A stretch of DNA of 64,000 nucleotides. Source: Bacteroidales bacterium (GTDB lineage Bacteria; Bacteroidota; Bacteroidia; Bacteroidales; UBA932). Below, in pieces: positions 25,831 through 35,397 of this stretch. Made by a program: the position numbers and the translations under genes. Under the pieces are notes generated by a model. The model was not told the DNA's origin and did no database searches. It was given only the letters and a program-made list of their open reading frames with translations. How positions within the stretch are numbered: the first letter of the stretch is position 1; the number at the start of each line of letters is the position of its first letter. The stretch is from positions 40,667 to 104,666 of the forward strand of contig JAFQFD010000026.1 in the NCBI GenBank assembly GCA_017415715.1, written 5' to 3'.

Positions 25831-27435
25831 TTAGTTTAAATCTTTCAATGCGCTCTTCGCCACCCTCTGTCCGAGAGTCTTCTTGTTGAGCGGATGGATG
25901 TCATTCCATTCTCCAAGGTCTCTGTTCTTTATCAGGGAGGCGTGAGGGTCTGCCTTCGCCGCCTTTGCCTGCTGCTCTCTCATCTCCTGCCATGCAGCGC
26001 GTCCCGCATCGTCCTTCTTGTGGAGGAAGTCGGCCAGTTCTACGATGTAGAAAGGAAGATCCTGGTCTTCGAATGTCCTCCTCCAGTCCCTCATCATGCC
26101 TGTCAGCAGGTCTGAGTATTCGTTTCTCCTGTCCACATTCGACTCTCCCTGATACCAGAGCACAGCCTGGAACCTGAGGTTTCTCAGAGGGGAGATCATT
26201 GCATTGTACAGGCATACCGGCTTATAGCAGAAGAACATCATTGATGGAGCCTGTGGCATCGGAGCGCCGAGATGGTATTTCCATTTGCCTTCAAGCTTGA
26301 TCACCTTTTTTCCGCATACGATCTTGTAAGGCTTCTCCTGGACGAAACTTGGCTGCCCGCCGTTGCTTATGACCCTGACGGTCACATTGTTCTCACCTTC
26401 CTTGAGCAGTCCCGCAGGAATCCTGTATATGCGCGGCGGATATTGGTAGCCTGTCGTTCCGACAAACTGACCGTTTACATAGACAGAGTCAGCATCTACT
26501 ATGCAACCCAGTCTCAGAACGGCTTCCTTGCCTGCAACATCCTTTCCGGCCTTGAATGACTTCCTGAGCCAGTGCGACCCTCCTGTCGGATTGAGGCCGT
26601 CATTTCCCCAGTCCTTGGAGAACATGTCCACGCTCTTCCATTCCCTGTCGTCAAAGTCAGGGTCGAACCATTTGACCTCTCCGCTGTATCCCGGGTCTCC
26701 ATTATATAATGAGGTGTTCCAGCGATGGAAGGCCTGACCTTCAAACTCCTTGATCAGCTTGCAGTATTCCCGGTCTTCGTATATCCTTTTTTCATTTATA
26801 TGCTTTGGAAACGGCTGCAGGGCGTCCTCGCTCATCCATGCCTCCACGGGGGTGCCGCCCCAGCTGGCATTGACAAGTCCTACAGGGACTCCGGTGGATC
26901 TGTAGATTTCCTTTGCGAAGAAATATGCAAGTGCGGAAAACTCCATGACATTCTCCTGCGTGCATGGCTTCCATGCAGAAGCAGGAGTGTCTTCCATCTC
27001 GGTGTTGAAGTCAAAGACCTTCGGGACAATGTAGTGTCTGATGTCAGTGTTTTCATACTGCGCAATCTCGTCTGCAAACATGTCCAGAACCCTTCTGACA
27101 GGCAGTTCCATATTGGACTGGCCGGAGCACAGGAATACGTCTCCTATGAGTATGTCATTCAGTTTGATGTCTCCTACAGTCATTGTGTATGGACCTCCGG
27201 CCTGACAGGCAGGCAGTGTGATCTCCCACCTTCCATCTTCGTCTGCTGCGACAGGATAGCATGCTTCCTTCCAGCATACTCCGAATCTCTCATGGCTGTC
27301 AGCCCACCCCCAGATGCGTATGGGCTCGTTTCTCTGTATCACCATGCCGTCGCAGAGGATGGCCGGCAGGCGGACCGCTGCCGCAGCTTGAACGCACATA
27401 AGAGAAAGCAATGATATGATTGCAATTTTTTTCAT
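25831..27435 (-). CDS. Sialate O-acetylesterase-like (SGNH) esterase, probable acetylxylan esterase
   Basis: Secreted esterase of the SGNH/DUF303 group, 534 aa, with a signal peptide ending near AAAA-VRL. The nucleophile is Ser107 in CSGQSNME; WYQGESN is the later conserved block, and Asp512/His514 in NDIHP complete the triad. A jelly-roll domain like that of GH2 enzymes (about 250-365) interrupts the catalytic fold, which is usual for this family. Family members are named for sialic acid, but the position at the head of an operon with GH10, GH43 and GH67 argues for removing acetyl groups from xylan. A TAACTTTG box lies 4 nt before the ATG. Confidence 0.85.
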   Translation of the reverse strand: MKKIAIISLLSLMCVQAAAAVRLPAILCDGMVIQRNEPIRIWGWADSHERFGVCWKEACYPVAADEDGRWEITLPACQAGGPYTMTVGDIKLNDILIGDVFLCSGQSNMELPVRRVLDMFADEIAQYENTDIRHYIVPKVFDFNTEMEDTPASAWKPCTQENVMEFSALAYFFAKEIYRSTGVPVGLVNASWGGTPVEAWMSEDALQPFPKHINEKRIYEDREYCKLIKEFEGQAFHRWNTSLYNGDPGYSGEVKWFDPDFDDREWKSVDMFSKDWGNDGLNPTGGSHWLRKSFKAGKDVAGKEAVLRLGCIVDADSVYVNGQFVGTTGYQYPPRIYRIPAGLLKEGENNVTVRVISNGGQPSFVQEKPYKIVCGKKVIKLEGKWKYHLGAPMPQAPSMMFFCYKPVCLYNAMISPLRNLRFQAVLWYQGESNVDRRNEYSDLLTGMMRDWRRTFEDQDLPFYIVELADFLHKKDDAGRAAWQEMREQQAKAAKADPHASLIKNRDLGEWNDIHPLNKKTLGQRVAKSALKDLN

Positions 27436-27439
27436 ACTA

Positions 27440-27447
27440 CAAAGTTA
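27440..27447 (-). promoter_or_regulatory. Promoter -7 box of the xylan operon
   Basis: TAACTTTG on the minus strand matches TAnnTTTG and is only 4 nt from the ATG at 27435. The start is fixed by the signal peptide, so a leaderless transcript is predicted. Confidence 0.5.
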
Positions 27448-27565
27448 TAAATTATTATGTTTCTTCCTAATCGGGTTATGTTTCATGTTTTATGGCATTT
27501 TGTTACATTAGCTTTTCTGACTATTCTTCGTGTTGTTTAATTGTTTATATTAGCGGAGAAATTAT

Positions 27566-27573
27566 TATATTCG
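27566..27573 (+). promoter_or_regulatory. tkt: Promoter -7 box for transketolase
   Basis: TATATTCG differs from TAnnTTTG at one base and lies 33 nt before the ATG at 27607. A TTG at 27541 is a possible -33 element (22-nt spacing). Confidence 0.4.
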
Positions 27574-27606
27574 CAAGAATTTAGAAATCAACAACACTCT
27601 ATAATT

Positions 27607-29622
27607 ATGAATGACACTAAGGTTATGAATCTTGCTGCCGACAACATCAGAATTCTGGCGGCTTCCATGGTAGAAAAGGCGAAATCAGGTCACCCGGGCG
27701 GAGCAATGGGTGGAGCAGACTTCATCAATGTCCTCTATTCGGAGTATCTTCAGTACGATCCGGAAAACCCTAAGTGGGAGGGACGTGACCGCTTCTTCCT
27801 TGATCCTGGACACATGGCGCCTATGCTTTACGCTCAGCTCGCACTGACAGGAAAATTCACTCTTGAGGAGCTTCAGCAGCTTCGTCAGTGGGGTTCGCCG
27901 ACTCCTGGCCATCCGGAGGTTGACGTGATGCGCGGCATCGAGAACACCTCAGGCCCTCTCGGTCAGGGACATGTCTTTGCAGTGGGAGCGGCGATTGCGG
28001 CAAAATTCCTTGCAGAGCGCACAGGAAACCCTACATTCGCGAAAGAGACAATCTATGCATATATCTCTGACGGAGGTATCCAGGAGGAGATCTCGCAGGG
28101 CGCAGGACGCGTGGCGGGAACTCTCGGACTCGGCAACCTTGTGATGTTCTATGATTCGAACGACATACAGCTCTCTACAGAGTGCTCAGACGTAATAGAT
28201 GAGGACACAGCGATGAAGTACCGTGCCTGGGGATGGCATGTCATAACCATCAACGGAAACGACTGCTGCCAGATCCGACAGGCTCTCGATGAGGCAAAGA
28301 CGATTACTGACCGTCCTGTGCTCATCATCGGAAAGTGCGTGATGGGAAAGGGCGCAAGACAGGCGGATAATTCATCATATGAGCGCAACTGCAAGACTCA
28401 CGGAGCTCCTCTCGGAGGTGATGCATTCAGAAATACAATCATCAATCTCGGCGGAAATCCGGATGAGCCGTTTGCCATCAGTGCGGAGGTCAAGGAGCTT
28501 TATGCAAAGCGCGAGGCAGAGCTCAAGGCCATCGTGGCGGAGCGCCATGCGGAGGAGGCTGCCTGGGCAGCTGCCAATCCTGAGAAGGCAGCGCAGCAGG
28601 CTGCATGGTTCAGCGGCGCGGCTCCGAAGGTAGACTGGAGCAAGGTGCAGCAGAAGCCGGGTGATGCGACAAGAAACGCATCAGCTGCGGTTCTCGGACA
28701 GCTCGCAGAGCAGGTTCCGAACATGATCTGCGCGTCTGCAGACCTTTCAAACTCAGACAAGACTGACGGCTTCCTCAAGAAGACCACGGCATTCGTGAAG
28801 GGTGACTTCAGTGGTGCATTCTTCCAGGCAGGTGTTGCAGAGCTTACCATGGCATGCATATGCATAGGTATGACTCTCCATGGCGGTGTGATCGCGGCTT
28901 GCGGAACATTCTTCGTATTCTCAGACTATATGAAGCCTGCAGTCCGCATGGCAGCCCTTATGGAACTCCCTGTTAAGTTCATATGGACACACGATGCGTT
29001 CAGAGTGGGCGAGGACGGACCTACACATGAGCCTGTAGAACACGAGGCTCAGATCCGCCTGATGGAGAAGCTGAAGAACCACAGCGGAAAGAACTCGATG
29101 CTTGTTCTTCGTCCTGCAGACGCAGAGGAGACTACTGTGTGCTGGAAGATGGCAATGGAGAATACAGACTCTCCGACAGGTCTCATCTTCTCTCGTCAGA
29201 ACATCGAGATGCTTCCGGATGGAACAGAATATGCAGAGGCAGAGAAAGGTGCATACATCGTAGGCGGAGCAGATGAGAATCCTGACGTGATCCTCGTGGC
29301 TTCAGGTTCTGAGGTGTCTACACTCGCTGCAGGAGCAAAGCTTCTCCGTGAGGACGGCGTGAAGATCCGCATCGTCAGCTGCCCTTCAGAGGGCCTCTTC
29401 CGCAGCCAGAGCAAAGAGTATCAGGAAAGCATACTTCCTGCAGGAGCGAAGATCTTCGGTCTGACAGCCGGCCTTCCTGTAAACCTTCAGGGTCTTGTGG
29501 GCTGCAACGGCAAGGTATTCGGACTCGAGAGCTTCGGCTTCTCAGCTCCATATAAGGTGCTTGACGAGAAGCTTGGCTTCACAGCCATGAATGTATACAA
29601 TCAGGTGAAGGCAATGCTATAG
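27607..29622 (+). CDS. tkt: Transketolase
   Basis: Thiamine-diphosphate enzyme of the non-oxidative pentose phosphate pathway, transferring two-carbon units from xylulose-5-phosphate. I chose ATG 27607 (MNDTKVMNLAADNIR), since the frame upstream to TTG 27541 lacks family likeness. Single-chain form of 671 aa: GHPGGAMGGADF near 26-37, the ThDP-site region ISDGGIQEEISQGAGR near 150, and the pyrimidine domain with DAFRVGEDGPTHEPVEH near 465. A C-terminal domain completes it. Standing beside xylan genes, it gives an outlet for xylulose-5-phosphate made by XylA and XylB. It is divergent from the xylan operon. Confidence 0.96.
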   Translation: MNDTKVMNLAADNIRILAASMVEKAKSGHPGGAMGGADFINVLYSEYLQYDPENPKWEGRDRFFLDPGHMAPMLYAQLALTGKFTLEELQQLRQWGSPTPGHPEVDVMRGIENTSGPLGQGHVFAVGAAIAAKFLAERTGNPTFAKETIYAYISDGGIQEEISQGAGRVAGTLGLGNLVMFYDSNDIQLSTECSDVIDEDTAMKYRAWGWHVITINGNDCCQIRQALDEAKTITDRPVLIIGKCVMGKGARQADNSSYERNCKTHGAPLGGDAFRNTIINLGGNPDEPFAISAEVKELYAKREAELKAIVAERHAEEAAWAAANPEKAAQQAAWFSGAAPKVDWSKVQQKPGDATRNASAAVLGQLAEQVPNMICASADLSNSDKTDGFLKKTTAFVKGDFSGAFFQAGVAELTMACICIGMTLHGGVIAACGTFFVFSDYMKPAVRMAALMELPVKFIWTHDAFRVGEDGPTHEPVEHEAQIRLMEKLKNHSGKNSMLVLRPADAEETTVCWKMAMENTDSPTGLIFSRQNIEMLPDGTEYAEAEKGAYIVGGADENPDVILVASGSEVSTLAAGAKLLREDGVKIRIVSCPSEGLFRSQSKEYQESILPAGAKIFGLTAGLPVNLQGLVGCNGKVFGLESFGFSAPYKVLDEKLGFTAMNVYNQVKAML

Positions 29623-29644
29623 TCTTCACGATATCTGCACGACA

Positions 29645-31381
29645 ATGAAAATAAGAAACATTCTTCTGACCTGCCTCGCGGCTGCATCTCTCTTGCTTAC
29701 GTCATGTGAGCCGGAGGAACAGCCCGGAGGCGGCAAGAAGCCGGTGACACCGGGAACGGACCCCGGAACTACTCCTGGCACCAGGCCCGAAGATCCATAT
29801 GCAGATTTGAGCATTTATGGACCGTTGAAGTCATATGTTGACCGTGAGGCATATCCGTCATTCATCCTTGGAGTTGCGATAGAGGGCGATTCCAAGCTGT
29901 ATGATCTTGCCGGACAGAATTTCGACGAGATGACTGCAGGCAATGCCATGAAGCATTCTTCTGTAGTCAAGAGCAACGGAACTATGGATTTCACCGGAGT
30001 ACGCAATTTCCTGGCCGCCGCCCATGCAAGAGGAATAACCGTGTACGGTCACACCCTCGCATGGCACTCTCAGCAGCAGAACACATACCTTAACAGTCTC
30101 ATTCAGGACAAGATGATCGAGCTTCCTGAGTCAACGGGCGAGGCCGTGCTCCTTGAGGCTGACTTCAATGATGGCAGACATCCGTTCAACGGCTGGGGCA
30201 ACGGTTCTGCCCTTACCGTTTCGGACGGCGCCTTCAAGGCGACGAATCCGTCGGCGATGCAGCAGTGGGAGGTGCAGTTCGCCCATGATTTTTCACGTGC
30301 GTTCATCAGCGGAGAGGAATATAAGTTGAAGTTCCGTATCAAGGGATCAGGCAGCGGAAAGCTGGGAGCAGGGTTCCAGATCGTTGACGGCTATAAGTCA
30401 GCGGGGGACTTCCCTGAGGTTCAGTTCGGTACGGACTGGAAGGATGTCGAGATCACATGCAAGTGCAATGCTGCAGGAGCCACAAGGCTTGTTTTCAGCT
30501 ATGGAGCATTTGCCGGAGACATCTATATCGATGATTTTGCATTCATACAGCCTGATGTGAGCTATGAGATAATATCTCTGACTCCTGAAGAAAAGAAGCA
30601 GGTCCTGACCGATGAAATGGGCAGATGGATTGCAGGAATGATGGAGGTTACTGCGACAAAGGTGTCTGCATGGGATGTAGTCAATGAGGCTATTTCGGGT
30701 TCTGATTACGACCGTGACGGATATTATGACCTCCAGTCCGCTCAGTGGGGAGATGCGAACTGCTTCTACTGGCAGGACTATCTCGGTTCTGAGGATTATG
30801 TCCGCATCGCGATTGCGCATGCACGCAAATATTATGAGCAGTTTGGCGGAACCAAGCCGTTGAAGCTCTTCATCAACGACTACAACCTCGAATCAGACTG
30901 GGACGACAACAAGAAGCTCAAGAGCCTCATACACTGGATCGGGATCTGGGAGTCAGACGGAGTCACGAAAGTGGACGGCATCGGCACGCAGATGCATATT
31001 TCATATTATGAAAACCCTACAACTCAGGCCAAGAAGAAGGAGCATGTCGTGAAGATGCTTCAGCTGATGGCAAATACGGGCAAGCTTGTAAAGATCTCTG
31101 AGCTTGACATGGGATATGTAAACAACGCTGGTGAAACTCTCAAGACAGCTCAACTGACGGCAAGACAGCACAAGTCAATGGCTGATTACTATGAATTCAT
31201 CGTCAGGAAGTATTTTGAGATCGTGCCGCCGGAGCAGCAGTATGGCATAACTCAGTGGTGCCCGCTTGACAGCCCGGACAACAGTTTCTGGAGAGCCGGA
31301 GAGCCGGTCGGTCTGTGGGACCTCAACTATAACCGCAAATATGCTTACGCCGGTTTTGCCAACGGTCTGATGGGCGAATAG
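29645..31381 (+). CDS. GH10 endo-xylanase with inserted carbohydrate-binding module, lipoprotein
   Basis: Endo-beta-1,4-xylanase whose TIM barrel is interrupted by a beta-sandwich. Lipobox Cys21 (LTSC) is followed by CEPEEQ and a Gly/Pro/Thr linker; acidic residues just after the lipid-bearing Cys favour surface display in Bacteroidota. The GH10 N-terminal part (~60-160) holds GHTLAWHSQQQ. Residues ~165-303 form a CBM4-like module (EADFNDG, KFRIKGSGSG, IYIDDFAF). The barrel then resumes with acid/base Glu348 (WDVVNEAI) and nucleophile Glu486 (ISELDMGY). This inserted architecture is known from surface GH10 enzymes of Bacteroides and Prevotella xylan loci. It starts 22 nt after tkt. Confidence 0.93.
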   Translation: MKIRNILLTCLAAASLLLTSCEPEEQPGGGKKPVTPGTDPGTTPGTRPEDPYADLSIYGPLKSYVDREAYPSFILGVAIEGDSKLYDLAGQNFDEMTAGNAMKHSSVVKSNGTMDFTGVRNFLAAAHARGITVYGHTLAWHSQQQNTYLNSLIQDKMIELPESTGEAVLLEADFNDGRHPFNGWGNGSALTVSDGAFKATNPSAMQQWEVQFAHDFSRAFISGEEYKLKFRIKGSGSGKLGAGFQIVDGYKSAGDFPEVQFGTDWKDVEITCKCNAAGATRLVFSYGAFAGDIYIDDFAFIQPDVSYEIISLTPEEKKQVLTDEMGRWIAGMMEVTATKVSAWDVVNEAISGSDYDRDGYYDLQSAQWGDANCFYWQDYLGSEDYVRIAIAHARKYYEQFGGTKPLKLFINDYNLESDWDDNKKLKSLIHWIGIWESDGVTKVDGIGTQMHISYYENPTTQAKKKEHVVKMLQLMANTGKLVKISELDMGYVNNAGETLKTAQLTARQHKSMADYYEFIVRKYFEIVPPEQQYGITQWCPLDSPDNSFWRAGEPVGLWDLNYNRKYAYAGFANGLMGE

Positions 31382-31394
31382 TAAATAACTCGAT

Positions 31395-33116
31395 ATGAAG
31401 AAAACAGTTCTGTCAGCGTTGCTGATGCTTGCGGTGATGTCGCTTGACGCCCAGCACAGTTCGCTTAGGACATATGGGGATGCCGTCCAGCTTATGGTGG
31501 ACGGCAATCCTTTCATTGTGCTGGGAGGTGAACTGGGAAACTCCTCGGCATCGTGTGCCGAAGATATCGAATCCAATTTCTCCAAACTGCACGAGATGGG
31601 ACTGAATACTGTTCTTGTGCCGGCGTACTGGGACCTTCTGGAGCCGGTTGAGGGACAGTTTGACTTTTCGCTCACGGACAAGGTGCTGGAGGAGGCGAGA
31701 AAGAATGACCTCAAGGTGGTTTTCCTGTGGTTCGGGGCGTGGAAGAACTCAATGAGCTGTTATGCTCCTCTGTGGTTCAAGCAGGATTACAAGAAGTATC
31801 CACGTGCTTATACGGCAGATGGAAAGCCTCTTGAGATTGCAAGTGCCTTTTCGGAGAATGTCTTCAATGCAGATAATGCTGCATTCAAGGCATGGCTTGG
31901 GCATATAGCTGACACCGACAGGGATCATGGCACTGTGATCATGGTCCAGATAGAGAACGAAATCGGCATGCTGGAGGATGCGAGAGACCATTCGAAGGTG
32001 GCTGACAGATATTTTAAAGCTCCTGTGCCAGAGGAACTTATGTCCTATCTGCAAGCACATAAGGATGCGTTGCATCCATATATGTCAGAGAGGTGGGCGG
32101 CAAACGGCAACAAGGCCAAAGGCACATGGACGGAAGTGTTCGGTGACGACATCTATACCGATGAAATATTCATGGCATGGTTCTATGCCAGGTATGTTGA
32201 GAAGATGGCTCAGTCTGCACGTGAAATCTATGACGTCCCTCTTTTTGTCAATGCGGCGATGAACAGCCGCGGCCGCATGCCGGGCGAGTATCCGTCTGCC
32301 GGTCCGCTTGCACATCTGATAGACATATGGCATGCAGGCGCTCCGTCGATAGATTTCATCTCTCCTGACATTTACGACAACGGATTCAAGGATTGGGTCG
32401 CAAAATATCACCTCCATAATAATCCTCTCTTCATTCCTGAAACCCGCCATATGCAGAATAACGGCGTGCGCGCTTTCTATGTACTTGGTGAGCATGATGC
32501 GATAGGAATCAGCCCGTTTGCCATAGAGGACGGTTCTGCGGAGCAGGGGACACCTTTTGTCGAGGGATATGAAAAGCTCCGCGAGATGATGCCTCTCATT
32601 ACGAAGTGGCAGGGCCAGGACCGCATGTGGGGTCTGCTCTTCGATCAGCAGGATAAGGAAAGGGTGATCAGGGACGGGGATCTGGTAATGACATGCCGTC
32701 ACAATTTCACGCTTCCGTGGGATCCTCGTGCCACGGACGGATCCGAGTGGCCGGAAGGAGGTGGAATCATCATCCGCCTGAATGACTATGAATATGTAGT
32801 GGCCGGCAATGGAATTGTCGTGGAGTTCAAGACAGCTTCAGAAATGCAGAACTCAGACCAGGCGCAAGCCCTTGGCGAGGATGGTTTTGCCGCCTCCGGA
32901 GCATCTGGGAACGGACAGCCTGCAGCCAAGCCTGCAGCCCGGAATGCGTACAGCCGCTGCGGCATAGGTTCAGTAGATGAAGTGTCTGTTCTTCCTGACG
33001 GGTCTTTCCGCTACATCCGTCGTCTGAACGGCGACCAGGACCATCAGGGACGTCACGTCCGTATCTCGGTCGGCGATTATAAGGTACTCCACGTCAAACT
33101 CTACGAATACAGATAG
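31395..33116 (+). CDS. GH35-like beta-galactosidase with DUF5597 domain, secreted
   Basis: Secreted glycosidase with a signal peptide cleaved after LDA. The TIM barrel (~25-360) follows the GH35 pattern: GGELGNSSAS, MGLNTVLVPAYWDLLEP, IMVQIENEIG (acid/base Glu in the NE pair) and FIPETRH (probable nucleophile). The C-terminal part (~370-573) matches DUF5597, with a low-complexity Ala/Gly/Pro stretch near 490-515. Family members are annotated as beta-galactosidases, but the real substrate is unclear. It starts 13 nt after the GH10 gene, so beta-galactosyl side chains of hemicellulose are a possible target. Confidence 0.82.
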   Translation: MKKTVLSALLMLAVMSLDAQHSSLRTYGDAVQLMVDGNPFIVLGGELGNSSASCAEDIESNFSKLHEMGLNTVLVPAYWDLLEPVEGQFDFSLTDKVLEEARKNDLKVVFLWFGAWKNSMSCYAPLWFKQDYKKYPRAYTADGKPLEIASAFSENVFNADNAAFKAWLGHIADTDRDHGTVIMVQIENEIGMLEDARDHSKVADRYFKAPVPEELMSYLQAHKDALHPYMSERWAANGNKAKGTWTEVFGDDIYTDEIFMAWFYARYVEKMAQSAREIYDVPLFVNAAMNSRGRMPGEYPSAGPLAHLIDIWHAGAPSIDFISPDIYDNGFKDWVAKYHLHNNPLFIPETRHMQNNGVRAFYVLGEHDAIGISPFAIEDGSAEQGTPFVEGYEKLREMMPLITKWQGQDRMWGLLFDQQDKERVIRDGDLVMTCRHNFTLPWDPRATDGSEWPEGGGIIIRLNDYEYVVAGNGIVVEFKTASEMQNSDQAQALGEDGFAASGASGNGQPAAKPAARNAYSRCGIGSVDEVSVLPDGSFRYIRRLNGDQDHQGRHVRISVGDYKVLHVKLYEYR

Positions 33117-33168
33117 TCTTTTAGCACGATAGTTGACATTTCGAAGCACTGATTAAATTATTAGTGTT

Positions 33169-33753
33169 ATGAAACGTCATTTTGAAAACCTGACAAACAA
33201 GGTCAGCCGTGCGATAAAGCATTGGTGGCTCCTGATGCTAGCAGGTCTGCTGTGCGTCGCAATGGGCATCGTGGTATTCGTATTTCCTCTTGAAAGTTAT
33301 GTCACTCTGGCAATCCTTTTCGGTGTGCTTATGCTCGCCGTTGGTGCAGCTCAACTGATAATTGCCTCATCCAGCGGCAATTATCTCGCCATGAGGGGGT
33401 ATATGATTGTCGGCGGAGTACTGGACCTAATCCTCGGAATCTTCCTTTGCATCTATCCTTATGTCACCCTGATGGTGCTTCCTATAATGATGGGAATATG
33501 GATGATGTATCACAGTTTCATGATCATAGCATTCGGCGGTGACATGGAAACCTTCAAGCTTGGCGGAAGCGGTCTTGTGATTGCCGGCGGAATCCTTCTT
33601 CTCCTGCTTTCGATCCTGGTTCTTGTCAACCCTCTTGGAGCAGGTGTGACGACGGTCGTGGTAATAGCAGGAATAGGCCTGCTCGTGTTCGGAGGCCTTC
33701 TCTGCGCCCTTTCACTTAAGATGAAGGATATTGACAAGGAACTGAATCTATAG
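33169..33753 (+). CDS. HdeD/DUF308 family membrane protein
   Basis: Small inner-membrane protein of 194 aa with six hydrophobic segments arranged as three hairpins, typical of the HdeD acid-resistance/DUF308 family. [20 protein letters not shown] near the N-terminus and the repeat [16 protein letters not shown] are characteristic. Molecular role is unknown; in E. coli HdeD is linked to acid resistance at high density. The last six bases are shared with the convergent GH51 gene, with both stop codons inside the palindrome CTATAG. Confidence 0.85.
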   Translation: MKRHFENLTNKVSRAIKHWWLLMLAGLLCVAMGIVVFVFPLESYVTLAILFGVLMLAVGAAQLIIASSSGNYLAMRGYMIVGGVLDLILGIFLCIYPYVTLMVLPIMMGIWMMYHSFMIIAFGGDMETFKLGGSGLVIAGGILLLLLSILVLVNPLGAGVTTVVVIAGIGLLVFGGLLCALSLKMKDIDKELNL

Positions 33754-35292
33754 GATATACAGACCCACAATCGACTTCGCAGGCATCTTGACGACGATCT
33801 TTCCGTCCTTGACCTTGAAGTCCTTGAATTCGACAGGCTTGACTTCGTCAGGTCTGTCGAAGTCGTTATGAGCCTGGATGGTCTCTGCTGTCAGAATCTC
33901 TCCTGTGATTCGAGGCTTGGCATTGCCGGCAAGGTCGATGGTGACAGTTGCGGCTTCGTCAAGACTAACGTTTGTCAGTGTGACATGGATTGCACCTTCG
34001 GCATTGCGTGACGCTGTCGCGTCAACGTATGGGCACTGACGGCCGTTTCCGTCTGTGAACTTCTCCGCATCGCATGCAGATGGGAGATATAATGCATCCT
34101 GATGAACATTATACATCCTGAATACGTGGTATGTAGGGGTCAGGACCATCTTGTCGCCACGTGTGAGGACCATAGACTGAAGCACGTTTGCAATCTGTGC
34201 GATGTTTGTCATCTTGAGCCTCTCGGTGTATTTGTGGAAGATGTTGAGGCTCAGCGCTGCAACCATCGCGTCGCGCATTGAGTTCTGCTGGTAGAGGTGT
34301 CCCGGATTGGTGCCCGGCTCTACATCGAACCATGTGCCCCACTCGTCAAGCAGGAGATCCACCTTCTTTTCCGGATCATATTTGTCCATGATCGCGATAT
34401 GCTTCACGATCACAGGCTCGACCTCGACCGCCTTGCCGAGAGTATTGTAGTATTCCTCTTCGTTGAACTCGGTTGCCGAACCCTTGCTGCCGTTCCATCC
34501 CTTTACGGTATAGTAGTGCAGCGAAACGCCGTGCATCCTGCTTCCGATGTTCTTCATCAGGACTTCAGTCCAGTTATAGTCATAGTCAGACGCGCCGCTG
34601 GCAACCTTGTAAAGCCTGTTTCCGCTGTAGTCGCGGCAATAGGTCTGGTAGCGGTTATACAGATGTGAATAATACTCCGGAACCATGTTTCCTCCGCATC
34701 CCCAGCTTTCGTTGCCGACTCCCAGGAACTTCACCTTCCACGGCTCCTTGCGGCCGTTTTCTGCCCTGAGCCTTGCCATAGGGCCGTCAGCTGCGGTCAT
34801 GTACTCGACCCATTTGGCGAGTTCCTCGACGGTGCCCGAACCAACGTTTCCGCTGATGTAAGGCTCGCAGCCGATCATCTCGCAGAGGTTGAGGAACTCG
34901 TGTGTTCCGAATGAGTTGTCCTCAACGGTTCCTCCCCAGTTGCTGTTGACCATCCTCGGCCTGTCCTCGCGAGGACCGATGCCGTCTCTCCAGTGATATT
35001 CGTCAGCGAAGCATCCTCCCGGCCATCTCATTACCGGCACCTTCAGCTCCTTCAGTGCCTGAAGCACGTCGCATCGGTATCCGTCTACATTAGGGATCTC
35101 GGACTCGGGACCTACCCAGAGACCGCCGTAGATGCATGAGCCCAGATGCTCGGCAAACTGTCCGTAGATTTCCTTTGGAATTACCTGCCCGTTTTCCGGT
35201 GCAGTGTCGATCTTGACTTCAACTTTCATCTGTGCTGAGGCAAACGGGTAGAGTGCCAGCGCCATAATGGCGGTGAGGATTGCGCGTTTCAT
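33748..35292 (-). CDS. GH51 alpha-L-arabinofuranosidase, secreted
   Basis: Retaining exo-alpha-L-arabinofuranosidase that removes arabinose from arabinoxylan or arabinan. I start it at ATG 35292 ([14 protein letters not shown]), which opens a signal peptide; the frame continues open upstream but into the promoter and the divergent gene. Length 514 aa. Acid/base Glu195 lies in [11 protein letters not shown] and nucleophile Glu317 in [32 protein letters not shown] and [10 protein letters not shown] are conserved blocks, and a C-terminal beta-sandwich follows. It is transcribed alone, divergent from the GH31 gene. Confidence 0.95.
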   Translation of the reverse strand: MKRAILTAIMALALYPFASAQMKVEVKIDTAPENGQVIPKEIYGQFAEHLGSCIYGGLWVGPESEIPNVDGYRCDVLQALKELKVPVMRWPGGCFADEYHWRDGIGPREDRPRMVNSNWGGTVEDNSFGTHEFLNLCEMIGCEPYISGNVGSGTVEELAKWVEYMTAADGPMARLRAENGRKEPWKVKFLGVGNESWGCGGNMVPEYYSHLYNRYQTYCRDYSGNRLYKVASGASDYDYNWTEVLMKNIGSRMHGVSLHYYTVKGWNGSKGSATEFNEEEYYNTLGKAVEVEPVIVKHIAIMDKYDPEKKVDLLLDEWGTWFDVEPGTNPGHLYQQNSMRDAMVAALSLNIFHKYTERLKMTNIAQIANVLQSMVLTRGDKMVLTPTYHVFRMYNVHQDALYLPSACDAEKFTDGNGRQCPYVDATASRNAEGAIHVTLTNVSLDEAATVTIDLAGNAKPRITGEILTAETIQAHNDFDRPDEVKPVEFKDFKVKDGKIVVKMPAKSIVGLYIL

Positions 35293-35329
35293 GTCTGTAG
35301 TTTTAGTGTTTTGGTTTCGTAAATATAGA

Positions 35330-35337
35330 CAAATGTA
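35330..35337 (-). promoter_or_regulatory. Promoter -7 box for GH51
   Basis: TACATTTG on the minus strand, 37 nt before the GH51 start codon at 35292. It is divergent from the GH31 promoter with 23 nt between boxes, so one bound regulator could affect both. Confidence 0.5.
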
Positions 35338-35360
35338 TCGAAAGTGAAATAAAATATGAT

Positions 35361-35368
35361 TAAATTTG
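35361..35368 (+). promoter_or_regulatory. Promoter -7 box for GH31
   Basis: TAAATTTG matches TAnnTTTG and lies 29 nt before the GH31 start at 35398. TTTCG and CGAAA half-sites (35315-35343) flank the divergent -7 box and might be an operator. Confidence 0.5.
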
Positions 35369-35397
35369 TAGATTGATAACTGATAACCAAACCCTAT

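Noticed and set aside
27502-27521. GTTAC and TTTTCTGAC resembling the ECF motif at 18120
   Set aside because: Only partial identity with wrong internal spacing, in an AT-rich divergent region already explained by TAnnTTTG boxes.
27541-27606. TTG start for transketolase 22 codons upstream
   Set aside because: The upstream residues lack family likeness and contain the promoter -7 box.
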